Assembly: GCF_902167145.1 (NCBI RefSeq)
Contig: NC_050097.1
Span: 43,074,095 to 43,138,094 of the forward strand
Reading direction: 5' to 3'
Origin: Zea mays
Taxonomy: Eukaryota > Streptophyta > Magnoliopsida > Poales > Poaceae
Length of the DNA: 64,000 nucleotides
Shown here piece by piece: positions 47,681 to 58,254 of this stretch. The position numbers were made by a program, and so were the translations under genes. Numbering within the stretch: position 1 is the stretch's first letter; every line of letters starts with the position of its first letter. Under the pieces are notes generated by a model, which had not been told where the DNA came from, did no database searches, and saw nothing but the letters and a program-made list of their open reading frames with translations.

Positions 47681-49097
47681 TGTAACACCCTGAATTTGGG
47701 GGTATAAAATTTCTTTGCTCATATTCACAAATTCAGGTGTTACTTCCCTTTTTTCATCCTTTCCCAATCTTCTCTTTCTCATTTCTATAGGAGAAAAGTG
47801 GTTATTTTATTTGTAATTATAGTCTATTAGCTCAAACCCTAAGGGAATATGAATTGTTGCATCATGTTGAACCCTAGATTTCACTTTTGTTTGGTGCATA
47901 ATTCTCAAAAAGTCTAATTTGAATTTGGGGCTCATTTGAATTTGAATCAAATAGAATAAATAAAAGAAAAGGAGAAAACAATTCCAAAATAAAAGAAAAA
48001 GGCAAAGCAGCCCACTTCCCCCGCCCCCCTCGGCCTTTCGGCCCAGTCGGCCCACCTCGCGCGCGCGCCTCTCCCCCCTCCTCTCTCTGCGCAGCGGGCC
48101 CGGCCTGTCGGCGCGGCCGCCTTCCGCGCACCCGCCTCCCTCTCTCTCTGCCCGTGGGCCCGGCCCGTCAGCCCCGCTTCCCTCGCGCCCGCACCCGCTT
48201 TCTTCTCTCTCTCTGCGCCGCGGGCCCGGCTTGTCAGCTTCTCCGTCTTCGCGTAACCGCCGCCGTGCGTGCCGCGGTCTCCGCGCCCATGTCGCGCGTG
48301 GGGCTCGCCCCACCCCGCCCTCGGCCACTTGAGCCCCGAGCCTTGCTCGCCATCTCCCCCTCCCTCATTTGCGCACCAACCGGCCCCCCTCTTCCACCTC
48401 TCCCTCGCTGTGCGCACGCCAGAGCGCCGCCGCCGTAAACCCCGCCGTTCCGAGCTCGGTTCCCGGCCGCCGTTGGAGCTCCGCCGTGTCCATTGCCACG
48501 GTGAGCTTCGCCCCGACGTCCGCAACCCGGAACGCGCACCAATTTCCCCTTCCCCTCCCTATTTCTCTCTGCCCGCGCTCACCCGCCGTCCGCCGTGCAG
48601 CCGCCACCGTCGACCCGGGCCACCGTCGCGTCTCCGTCGCCGCCGAGGAGTCCCCGGAGCCCGCCTTGAGGTAAAGAACCTCTCCCGCCCCTATTGGCCT
48701 TTATTTTGCTCTCTGCTGCGTTTGATTGCTCGTTGGAGTTGCTTACCGCTGCCGCCGAGCCACTCCGCCGTGAGCCACCCCCCCTCCGGTGCCCCTGCCC
48801 CGACCCAGACCCCACCAATGGATTCCCCGTGCCCTCCCTAACCTCCCCGGCCACTCGGATCGCCCCAAGGACCCGCAGGGCCCCCGCGCCCCTCGTCTCC
48901 GGCGAGCTCCTCCGCCGCGGGGACGAGCGCCGCCGCCCCAGCTAGCCGAAGGAGACGGGAGCCAGCCACCCCATCCCCGCCGTCTATATTAGATCGGACG
49001 ACACGGATTCAAATGACCCGGACCCAACCTCAACCGTCCGCCCAAGATCCAACGGCCCAGAGCCGTTTCCCCCGCGCCCCGCCTCCCTGCCAACTGG

Positions 49098-49177
49098 GCC
49101 CCGCCTGCCAGTCGCCCGCGCCCGCGCTGCCCGCCCGGCCCCGCCTGCCAGTCGCCCGCGCCCGCGCTGCCCGCCCG
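49098..49177 (+). repeat. 40-bp tandem duplication in element G LTR
   Basis: Two exact copies, 49098-49137 and 49138-49177, beginning GCCCCGCCTGCCAGTCGCCC, with a partial third copy after them. Confidence 0.9.
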
Positions 49178-49885
49178 GCCCCTCCTGTCAGCCGCTCACG
49201 CCGCCGCGCGCCCGCGCGCCCGCCGCGGGATCTAATCCTGGCCGTCGATCTGAGATCCAACGGCTGTAGGCGCCCGATACCCCTTCGCCCGCGCATTTTC
49301 TTAAAGAACCCCCCTGTTTTCTGGAAATTGCGCCCGCCGTCCCTGGTTTCTCGCAGTTAGGTCCTCGGACCTTTTATTTAATTCAAAATAGGTCCTTAGG
49401 GTATAATTTTAACCCCTAAACTTGTAAAATTCATAACTTTGTCATATGAACTCCAAATTAGGTGCTTCAAATTGCAAAATGTTCATAATATTATTATCTA
49501 TCTGTTTATGCAATGTTTCCCTGCTGTTTCCATGTCCCAACTAATGGTTAATCATTAGGATAAAGTTAATGTTATGGGAACCCTATTTGAGATAAATAAA
49601 AGATAGTAGACTTTAATAAAAGTTGGAGCACTTAAGTTTATGGACTCAAACACTTAAGTTTAGGAACTTAAAACCAGGTAATGATTTAATTCCACCACTG
49701 GCTTAAACCTGATTAGTGGATAATGAATCACTTTGTATAGTCCTCTACCCCAGACCTAGGGAACACTAGAGTGCCTATCCCTTTTCTGTTATGAACATGT
49801 GACCTCTCTCTGCTGCATATGTTTGGTATATTGTTTTTGTTTGTTATTTTCCCAAGTGCATAGTGTGAATGATTGCTTTACGTAG

Positions 49886-51006
49886 ACAACGAGCAGTCTG
49901 TGTTTCCCGAGGCAGTTGCAGAGGAAGTCCCTGATCAGCAGTTTGGTGAAGGCAAGTGTCCTCTGTCCCATTATGTCCTATTCATTTATAACTTACTACC
50001 CCGCATTACTTACTTGAGACCTAAGGATTGACTAGCTTTACACTTTACTTTATCCTTGATGACCATATGGGTTGTTATGGTTAGCACTCTGCTATTGCCT
50101 TAACTTAATCAATGAACATGATGTGACTATTTATGATACTGTTATCCTGATGATGTTGATGATCTTGTGATACCCTAGGGGGCTCAGGCTGTTTCCTGAG
50201 TACCTCTCCGTAAGGACTGGTTCGTTGAGAGACCACCCGGGATAACAGTGCAACCATGAGGGTGAAATGGGATGCCCTTAGCTGATTAATTGGATGAACT
50301 AGAGGTGTAGTTGCTTAGCCGTCGTGCCGTCAATGGGGTCCAGGCACAGTGCTTGCTCTGCCGAGGCTGAGTGCCGAGGTTCTTTCGTTTTGCTCTTTGT
50401 TAGTCACTCTCCTGCGGGGAGGGGTACTGTGTTTATCAAACTGGAGAAACCTAACGGGCAGCTATGATCTCTAGGGAATCTTTGTAAAAGCTACGTAGTG
50501 ATGCCCTGCCGGACCACCTAGGTAGTGGTCAATGGGGATTAGCTCTCCCCAGGTAGAAAGGGAATCATGACTCATGGGTAAAGTGTGCAACCTCTGCAGA
50601 GGGTAGTGAAACTGGTATATCAGCCGTGCTCACGGTTAAGAGCAGCCTTGGGATCCTCTTTGATTAGAGATACAGATGGTTCGAGAGACAAGGATTATGT
50701 TATGGTTTTGGTTCGACTATGATGATGTTGTTCCTCGATGAGGAAATGGTTTACGGGTTGTTAAATGCTAAAATCTGGCTTCTACTAATGATAAATACTT
50801 GACCAACTAAAAGCAACTGCTGGAGCCTAACCCCACATAAAGCTAGTCCACTTCAGCCAAACGGGACATTTGCTGAGTACGTTGATGTGTACTCATCCTT
50901 GCTTTACCACAAAACACCAGGTTGTCCGCATTGCAACCACTGCTCAGGAGGAGATGAAGTCGTGGAAGGAGACTTCCAGGAGTTCCAAGACTACGACGAG
51001 TTCTAG
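49886..51006 (+). other. candidate spliced micro-ORF inside element G LTR
   Basis: Exon-like block 49886-49951 follows an acceptor-like ...TTTACGTAG and ends GAAG before GCAAGT, a GC-type donor. Block 50921-51006 follows ...AAAACACCAG. Joined, the frame continues in phase: an acidic segment, then GCPHCNHCSGG and an Asp/Glu-rich tail to TAG 51004-51006. The upstream start was not found. This is an inference from splice signals and phase only; a random coincidence is possible. Confidence 0.35.
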
Positions 51007-51268
51007 GTGTGGGTTGGCGGCAACCCCCAGTCAGCTGCCTGTGGAGGCCTTATCTTTACTGCGTTTCGCTAGTACTTTGATTTACTTGTTAAGACAATGA
51101 ATATGTGGATGTCTATGACTCTATGATGTAATAAGTACCCCTTTTATGTTATTATTCGAGCATTGTGTGATGATGTTCATTTATGTAATCGCTGTGTACG
51201 TGAGTTCTGATCCTGGCACGTACATAGTTCGCATTCGGTTTGCCTTCCAAAACCGGGTGTGACATAAG

Positions 51269-51280
51269 TGGTATCAGAAC
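51269..51280 (+). other. primer binding site of element G
   Basis: TGGTATCAGAAC, four bases after the LTR end; a one-base variant of the initiator tRNA-Met complement. Confidence 0.8.
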
Positions 51281-51519
51281 CCATGCTGACTGTAGGACCG
51301 CTGACCTAGAGTAGCCCTGGTCATACTAAGGACTATTGACCCTCCCCCTCACCTTGACCTCTGTTGTTACTTCAAAAGTCGGTCACCTCGACCAACCCTA
51401 TGTTTTACTGTCTATATATACTATACCTTGTTAAAATTTTTTATCTCATTCTGCTTATGGTTTACTCACTTGTCATATTAGTTCTGTTCTTACTCTTGTG
51501 CTTACGGTGTCTTTTGTAG

Positions 51520-52539
51520 ATGGCTCGTCTTAGACACACTGCACGTAAGTCGGTGATTCCTTTCCTGCCGTCTCGACTTGCGGAGCGTCCTCTGCACCGC
51601 ACCGTGTCCGGACAGTCGAGTCACCTGGAGAGACTGCACCACCGCCTGCGTGAGGAGCAGGAGCGCCGGCGTCAGCACAGAGAGCAGCAGGGCTCTTCCT
51701 CCCCACCCCAGCGAGAGGTGGAGTCCGTGAGGCCCCGTTCCTCTGTTGCCCAGCTGGAGGCGCCCCCTGCACCACCGCGGGACGTCCCGGCTGTTGGAGG
51801 AGCTACTGGAGGAGATCCTGGAGGAGACCCTGACGACGACGACTCAGACCACAGCATGGAGTCTTCTGAGCCGCAGGAGGCGGAAGGATGGGTCGCCCGA
51901 CCCATCACCCGTGACGCCGCTCGCGGTTGTCACTTCCACGACGCACTCGACACCTTGCTGCGCCAGGCTTTCGACCGGCACACCTGGTCGATCGAGTATC
52001 GTTGTGTAGTCTACCAGCACAGTCGCGGGAGGTACCCGGACCGCTGGGAGGCTACCTGCCTAGTTCGCCGTCCGGAAGATGACCTCCGGGGTGCGGAGGC
52101 CGTTTCAGAGCACTATTCCATCTCCGAGAGGGACACTGCAGAGGCGGCTATGCAGGATGCAGCACGACGTGCACTCTCCCAGTACTGTTCCTTGTTCGGT
52201 GGGGTGGCCGACGGTCTTAACCTTCGGTACTACCCCCGCCGCCCTACTGGCAGCACAGAGAGTGTGGTTGTCTCACCTGTTGGTGAGGCTAACCCTAGGT
52301 TGAGCAGCACAGTCAACCTAGTCGCAGTGCTTAACACTGAGCTGGACCACTCTCTGGACGAGCTAAGCAGGGCTCGAACGGAGATTGCGGAGTTGCGTGC
52401 TGAGCTGGCAGAACGCCATCACCAGGAGGGTGGTTCCCCCGCTCCTGTTGGGACTCAGCACCCATACCGCTCACCGCCACGTGGTCACCACACTTATGGT
52501 TCCCCTGTCTGTAAGACCAGGATAGATCTGGATCCTTAG
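51520..52539 (+). CDS. element G accessory ORF upstream of gag (unknown function)
   Basis: An intact 339-codon frame between the PBS and gag, in the same orientation. The N-terminus is basic (residues 1-60, Arg-rich); a Pro/Gly/Asp/Ser-rich linker follows (60-120). A folded-looking region at about 130-225 has a helix, three strand-like segments (SIEYRCVVYQHS, RWEATCLVRR, AVSEHYSIS) and a helix EAAMQDAARRALSQYC, an outline resembling a double-stranded RNA binding domain. A short coiled coil lies at about 266-303. The ATG follows CTTTTGTAG, a splice acceptor-like sequence. I do not recognise the protein; the dsRBD comparison is by pattern only. It is open while gag in the same element has two stops. 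Confidence 0.65.
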   Translation: MARLRHTARKSVIPFLPSRLAERPLHRTVSGQSSHLERLHHRLREEQERRRQHREQQGSSSPPQREVESVRPRSSVAQLEAPPAPPRDVPAVGGATGGDPGGDPDDDDSDHSMESSEPQEAEGWVARPITRDAARGCHFHDALDTLLRQAFDRHTWSIEYRCVVYQHSRGRYPDRWEATCLVRRPEDDLRGAEAVSEHYSISERDTAEAAMQDAARRALSQYCSLFGGVADGLNLRYYPRRPTGSTESVVVSPVGEANPRLSSTVNLVAVLNTELDHSLDELSRARTEIAELRAELAERHHQEGGSPAPVGTQHPYRSPPRGHHTYGSPVCKTRIDLDP

Positions 52540-52942
52540 ACCGTTAGCGTCGGAGTTTGTAATAATCCTTAAGTCAGATGTCTCAGTCTTAGGTAGTCAG
52601 TTTAGTTTGCTTATCAGTTGCTTCCATTTAGTTTAGTTTGCTTATCAGTTGCTTTATTGCTTGTTATGGTGAACTTGTGCTGAATTTGAATCTTTGTAAT
52701 GACTGTTGCCAACCTGTGGGTTTCCCCTGCAGTTTGGCCTAGCTAGTAATGTTAATGAAGTCAGTTGTTTAGTTGGGAAACCATTTACTCTTACTTTCCT
52801 TTCTTATCTGAGAAGCTGTGTTGAATCATAATGAGGATTAGTGAAGCTCTTTGTTCACTCAGTGTCATGAAGGATTCTGTATTCTCTTTTCTTATGCTGA
52901 AGGGTTGTAAGATCAATGCTGATGTATGAATGTCTTCCACAG

Positions 52943-54938
52943 ATGTCTGACAACAGGCGCCGATGCAACAGGCGTGCTCAGCTGGAGCAGCATGACCAGC
53001 AGGAGGAACAATAGAGGCAGCCTCCTCCACCACCCCCGATGTCAGTGGAGCAGATGTTCTTGATGCAGACCTAGGCAGTGCAGGCCATTGGGCAGACTCT
53101 GGCAGCCATGCAGCAGGCTCAACAGCAACCCCAACCCCAATTGCAAGTGCAGATGCCCCAGATGCCACGAGATAAGCATGGTGAGTTCATGAGAGGGCAC
53201 CCTCCTACCTTCGCCCATTCTGCCGACCCCATGGATGCAGAAGACTGGTTGCGTGCAGTGGAAAGGGAACTGCGCACCGCCCAATGTGACGACAGGGAGA
53301 AGGTTCTGTATGGCCACCGTCAGCTGAGGGGAGCAGCCCAGTCCTGGTGGGAGTCCTACCTCGCCACCCATGCTAACCCCGAAGCCATCACCTGGGAGGA
53401 ATTCAGCGAGAGTTTCCGCAGGTACCATGTGCCGGAGGGACTGATGATCGTGAAGAAGGAGGATTTTTTGGCTCTGAAGCAGGGACCCCTGTCTGTTAGT
53501 GAGTACAGAGATAAGTTTCTGCAGCTGTCTCGTTATGCACCTGAGGACGTCAACACTGATGCTAAAAGGCAGTACAGGTTCATGAGAGGTTTGGTGGATC
53601 CCCTGCATTACCAGCTGATGAATCACACCTTCCCCACCTTCCAGCACCTGATCGATAGGGAAGTTATGACTGAGAAGAAGCGTAAGGATATGGAAGATCG
53701 GAAGCGCAAGATGAGTGGACCCCAGTCCGGAGGCATCAGCCGTCCACGTTTCTCAGGCAGTTCGTCTCAGCAAGGCAGGCCTGGTCACCCACAGGGATAT
53801 CAGAATCAGAATCAGCGTCCGCATCAGCAGCAGTTTCAGAGGCAGTACCCGCAGCAGCAGCAGCAGTATCGTCAGCACAGCCAGCAGGGAAGTAATCAGT
53901 ATCAGAAGCAGAACAACCAGGCACGTCGCCTTCCTGCCCCAGCAGCGAATCAGAGCAACCAAGCAGCCCCAGCACAAGGAGGAGGCAGAGGATGTTTCCA
54001 CTGCGGAGATCAAGGCCACTGGGCGATGCAGTGCCCAAAGAAGTTGGCGCAGCAGCAGACCAACCCCAATGCTCCAACAAGGCAAGGTGTACTGCAGCCA
54101 GCAGCAGGCAATCGTAACCAAGCGTACAACCGTGGAAAGGTGAACCACTTGGAGGCTGAAGCGATCCAGGATGCACCAGATGTGGCAGTAGGTATGTTCT
54201 CAGTCGAATCTCATCCCGCAAAAGTGCTATTTGATACTGGTGCAACTCATTCGTTTGTCACTACAACATGGGTAGAATTGCATAACATCTCAGTAGAGGC
54301 AATGATGCCGCCCATGAGGATTAATTCGGTTGGTGGCAAGGTGCAAACAGATAAAATATGCTCAAATGTAAGGGTGGAAATAAGGGGGATAGGGTTCCCC
54401 AGTGATCTAATAGTAATAGACACCCTTGGGGTAGATATCATCCTAGGGATGAACTGGTTAATGAAGTATGAAGCAAATGTTAGTTGTGACAAGAGGACCG
54501 TAACATTGAAGTCCCTGTCAGGAGAAGAGGTAGTGGCCGAGCTAAGGATGCCTAAATCAGAAGAGGGAGTCTGTCACCAGATTTCAGTTGATAGTAAGGA
54601 GCCCAACCCGCTCGAGACTATCAAGGTTGTGTCGGACTTTCCGGATGTGTTTCCCGAGGAGCTAACGGGCATGCCACCCGAGAGAAAAGTCGAATTTGCC
54701 ATAGAGCTTATCCCTGGTACCGCCCCCATCTCCAAGAGAGCCTATCGAGTGTCGGGACCAGAATTGGTGGAACTCAAGAAGCAGATAGGTGAGATGTTAG
54801 AGAAGGGTTACATCAGGCCAAGCACCTCGCCTTGGGCCGCTCCAGTGTTGTTTGTAGAGAAGAAAGATGGTACCAAAAGGATGTGCATAGACTACAGAGC
54901 CTTGAATGAAGTCACTGTCAAGAACAAGTACCCCCTGC
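52943..54938 (+). pseudogene. gag-pol: element G Gag-Pol, N-terminal stops and pol truncated in RT
   Basis: ATG 52943 directly follows TCTTCCACAG. Two in-frame TAG codons (53012-53014 and 53069-53071), both in Gln-rich contexts, precede an open frame from 53078. It includes the Gypsy gag domain ([14 protein letters not shown]), a Gln-rich stretch, a CCHC knuckle ([14 protein letters not shown], about 53995) and a protease with [10 protein letters not shown] (about 54227). RT begins at [20 protein letters not shown] and ends at the deletion junction 54939. The rest of RT, RNase H, integrase and any chromodomain are gone. The frame beyond 54938 reads into LTR sequence and is not real. Confidence 0.88.
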
Positions 54939-55514
54939 CAAGGATTATGTTATGGTTTTGGTTCGACTATGATGATGTTGTTCCTCGATGAGGAAATGGT
55001 TTATGGGTTGTTAAATGCTAAAATCTGGCTTCTACTAATGATAAATACTTGACCAACTAAAAGCAACTGCTGGAGCCTAACCCCACATAAAGCTAGTCCA
55101 CTTCAGCCAAACGGGACATTTGCTGAGTACGTTGATGTGTACTCATCCTTGCTTTACCACAAAACACCAGGTTGTCCGCATTGCAACCACTGCTCAGGAG
55201 GAGATGAAGTCGTGGAAGGAGACTTCCAGGAGTTCCAAGACTACGACGAGTTCTAGGTGTGGGTTGGCGGCAACCCCCAGTCAGCTGCCTGTGGAGGCCT
55301 TATCTTTACTGCGTTTCGCTAGTACTTTGATTTACTTGTTAAGACAATGAATATGTGGATGTCTATGACTCTATGATGTAATAAGTACCCCTTTTATGTT
55401 ATTATTCGAGCATTGTGTGATGATGTTCATTTATGTAATCGCTGTGTACGTGAGTTCTGATCCTGGCACGTACATAGTTCGCATTCGGTTTGCCTTCCAA
55501 AACCGGGTGTGACA
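54939..55514 (+). mobile_element. element G 3' LTR fragment
   Basis: 576 bp equal in length to 50689-51264 of the 5' LTR and differing at one base. The left junction lies in CAAGGATT, present in the LTR; the right end GTGTGACA is followed by the ATCCC duplication. Confidence 0.93.
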
Positions 55515-55519
55515 ATCCC

Positions 55520-58213
55520 GAAGCAAGGCATAGCAACTAAATATCTAAGAATCCGCTTAACGGCCACAAGGTGACATTCCTTGGGGTTGGATTGATATCT
55601 AGCACACATGCATACACTAAGCATAATATCCGGTCTACTAGCACATAAATAAAGTAATGACCCTATCATAGACCGGCATGCCTTTTGATCAATGGACTTA
55701 CCTCCTTTGTTGAGGTCGACATGTCCGTCGGTTCCCATTGGTGTCTTTGTGGTCTTGGCGTCCTTCATCCCAAACCTCTTGAGAAGATCTTGAGTGTACT
55801 TTGTTTGGGAGATGAAGGTGCCATCCTTGAGTTGCTTCACTTGGAAACCAAGGAAGTAGTTCAACTTGCCCATCACCGACATCTCAAATTTCTGTGTCAT
55901 CACCCTGCTAAACTCCTCACAAGACTTTTGGTTAGTAGAACCAAATATTATGTCATAGACATAAATTTGGCACACAAAAAGATCACCATCACAAGTCTTA
56001 GTGAAAAGTGTGGGATCGGCTTTCCCAACCTTGAAAGCATTAGCAATTAAGAAATCTCTAAGGCATCCATACCATGCTCTTGGGGCTTGCTTAAGTCCAT
56101 AGAGCGCCTTAGAGAGCTTACACACATGGTCGGGGTACCTTTCATCCTTAAAGCCAGGGGGTTGCTCCACGTACACCTCCTCCTTGATTGGCCCGTTGAG
56201 GAAAGCACTCTTCACGTCCATTTGAAACAACCTGAAAGAATGGTGAGTGGCATAGGCTAACAATATTCGAATAGACTCTAGCCTAGCCACAGGAGCAAAA
56301 GTCTCCTTGAAATCCAAACCTGCGACTTGGGCATAAACTTTTGCCACAAGTCGAGCCTTGTTTCTTGTCACCACCCCGTGCTCGTCTTGCTTGTTGCGAA
56401 ACACCCACTTGGTTCCCACAACATTTTGCTTGGGACGAGGCACCAGGCTCCAAACTTCGTTCCTCTTGAAGTTGTTGAGCTCTTCCTGCATGGCCAACAC
56501 CCAGTCCGGATCCTACAAGGCCTCTTCTACCCTGAAAGGCTCAATAGAAGAGATAAACGAGTAATGCTCACAAAAGTTAGCTAATCTTGAGCGAGTAGTT
56601 ACTCCCTTGCTTATATCACACAAAATCTGGTCGACGGGATGATTCCTTTGAATCGTTGCTCGGACTTGAGTTGGAGGGGCCCGTGGTGCTTCTTCCTCCA
56701 TAGCTAGTTCTTCTTATGCTCCCCCTTGATCACGCGCCTCTTCTTGAGGAACCTGTTCATCATCTTGAGTTGGGGGATGCACCATTGTTGAGGAAGAAGG
56801 TTGATCTTGCACTTGTTGTTCCTGTGGTCGCACATTACCTATCACCATCGTGCGTATTGCGGCCGTTGGAACATCATCTTCATCTACATCATCAAGATCA
56901 ACTTGCTCTCTTGGAGAGCCATTAGTCTCATCAAATACAACGTCGCTAGAGACTTCAACCAAACCCGATGATTTGTTGAAGACTCTATACGCCCTTGTAT
57001 TTGAGTCATACCCTAGTAAAAACCCTCCTACAACTTTGGGAGCAAATTTAGAATTTCTACCTTTCTTCACTAGAATGTAACATTTACTCCCAAATACACG
57101 AAAGTATGAGACGTTGGGTTTGTTACCGGTAAGAAGTTCATACGAGGTCTTCTTGAGGAGGCGATGTAGGTAGAGCCGGTTTATGGCGTGGCAAGCTGTG
57201 TTCACAGCTTCTGACCAAAACCGCTCAGGCGTCTTGAATTCTCCAAGCATCGTCCTCGCCAAGTCGATAAGCGTTCTGTTCTTCCTCTCTACCACACCAT
57301 TTTGCTGTGGTGTGTAGGGAGCGGAGAACTCATGCTTGACGCCTTCTTCCTCAAGGTACTCCTCCACTTACAGATTCTTGAACTCGGACCCGTTGTCGCT
57401 TCTAATCTTTTTCACCTTGAGCTCAAATTCGTTTTGAGCTCGCCTTAGAAAGCGCTTGAGGGTCCCTTAGGTTTCTGATTTATCCTGGAAAAAGAATACC
57501 CAAGTGAAGCGGGAAAAATCATCAACAATTACTAGACCATACTTACTTCCCCCGATGCTAAGGTAGGCGACGGGTCCGAAGAGGTCCATGTGGAGAAGCT
57601 CCAGTGGTCTTGATGTTGTCATCACATTCTTGTTGTGATGAGCGCTTCCCACCTGTTTCCCTGCTTGGCAAGCTGCACAAGGTCTATCTTTTTCGAAGCA
57701 GACATTGGTTAGTCCTAACACATGCTCTCCCTTTAGAAGTTTGTGAAGGTTCTTCATCCCAACATGTGCTAGACGGTGATGCCACAGCCATCCCATACTA
57801 GTCCTAGCGATTAAGCATGCATCTAGATCGACTTCCTCTTTCGAAAAATCAACTAAGTAGAGTTTGCCATCTAGTACACCCTTAAACGCTAATGAACCAT
57901 CACTTCTTCTAAAGACAGATACATCAACATTTGTAAATAAACAATTATAGCCCATGTGGCACAATTGACTTACAGACAGGAGATTATAGCCTAGCGACTC
58001 TACTAAAAATAAATTAGAAATAGAGTGCTCGCTAGTGATGGCTATTTTTCCCAAACCTTTGACCTTGCCTTGATTCCCATCTCCAAATATGATTGTATCC
58101 TAGGAATCCTTGTTCTTGACGTAGGAGGTGAACATCTTCTTCTCCGCCGTCATGTGGTTTGTGCATCCGCTGTCGATAATCCAGCTTGAGCCCCCAGATG
58201 CATAAACCTGCAA
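55520..58213 (-). pseudogene. pol: element E Pol, protease to RNase H start, broken
   Basis: Reads from 58213 down to 55520. Protease DSG lies near 58175. A TAG (58102-58100) follows. The integrase zinc finger and core are at 58054-56714, with a TAA (57469-57467) between the first and second catalytic Asp; further breaks occur near 57367 and 56710. RT runs from 56500, and its YVDD is YVYD (TAT at 55957-55955), which would inactivate polymerisation. RNase H begins before G cuts it. Confidence 0.87.
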
Positions 58214-58219
58214 GGCAAA

Positions 58220-58254
58220 TTAGGCTTGGGTTTTAGGTACCCAACTCTTGTTGG
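58220..58254 (-). pseudogene. gag: element E Gag C-terminus remnant
   Basis: Only the last codons (NKSWVPKTQA and TAA at 58222-58220) are present before F interrupts the gene at 58255. As in D, the spacing to pol leaves gag end and pol start in the same frame. Confidence 0.8.

Larger units (their letters stand above)
47681..51264 (+). mobile_element. element G 5' LTR
   Basis: 3584 bp. A very GC- and CpG-rich block (about 48000-49330) contains imperfect repeats of roughly 60 bp around GCGGGCCCGGC (48080-48240) and a 40-bp tandem repeat (49098-49177). The right third has exon-like blocks bounded by splice-like signals (49886-49951, 50921-51006). Confidence 0.9.
47681..55514 (+). mobile_element. 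element G: Del/Tekay-like Gypsy (chromovirus) retrotransposon, truncated, in E's pol
   Basis: TGTAACACCC to GGTGTGACA with TSD ATCCC at 47676-47680 and 55515-55519. A 3584-bp 5' LTR, PBS, extra ORF, gag, protease and the first part of RT are present. The rest of pol and the first 3 kb of the 3' LTR are deleted, with the junction at CAAGGATT. The 576-bp shared LTR portions differ at one site (50755/55005), so insertion was very recent. Long LTRs and gag type fit Del/Tekay. Confidence 0.9.
45038..58254 (-). mobile_element. element E: Sirevirus-type Copia retrotransposon, minus orientation, in C's antisense ORF
   Basis: The 3' LTR is at 45038-46395. The 3' non-coding region and pol run leftwards to rightwards on the - strand until F interrupts the end of gag at 58255. 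G splits pol (47681-55514). The left target site would be GCCTC (45033-45037); its partner is outside the window. The gag end reads NKSWVPKTQA as in D, and the RT and LTR sequences also group E with D. The 5' LTR and most of gag lie beyond the window. Confidence 0.88.

Noticed and set aside
47807..49360. Long frames on both strands in the GC-rich part of element G LTR
   Set aside because: Compositional; residues are mostly Arg, Pro, Ala and Gly with no conserved pattern, and the frames overlap each other.
50870..51100. 76-codon frame in element G LTR, repeated at 55120-55350
   Set aside because: It is in a different frame from the splice-bounded candidate and has no motif; its repetition only reflects the two LTR copies.
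54939..54991. Apparent continuation of element G pol past RT
   Set aside because: This stretch is LTR sequence fused by the deletion; the same bases occur at 50689 in the 5' LTR.
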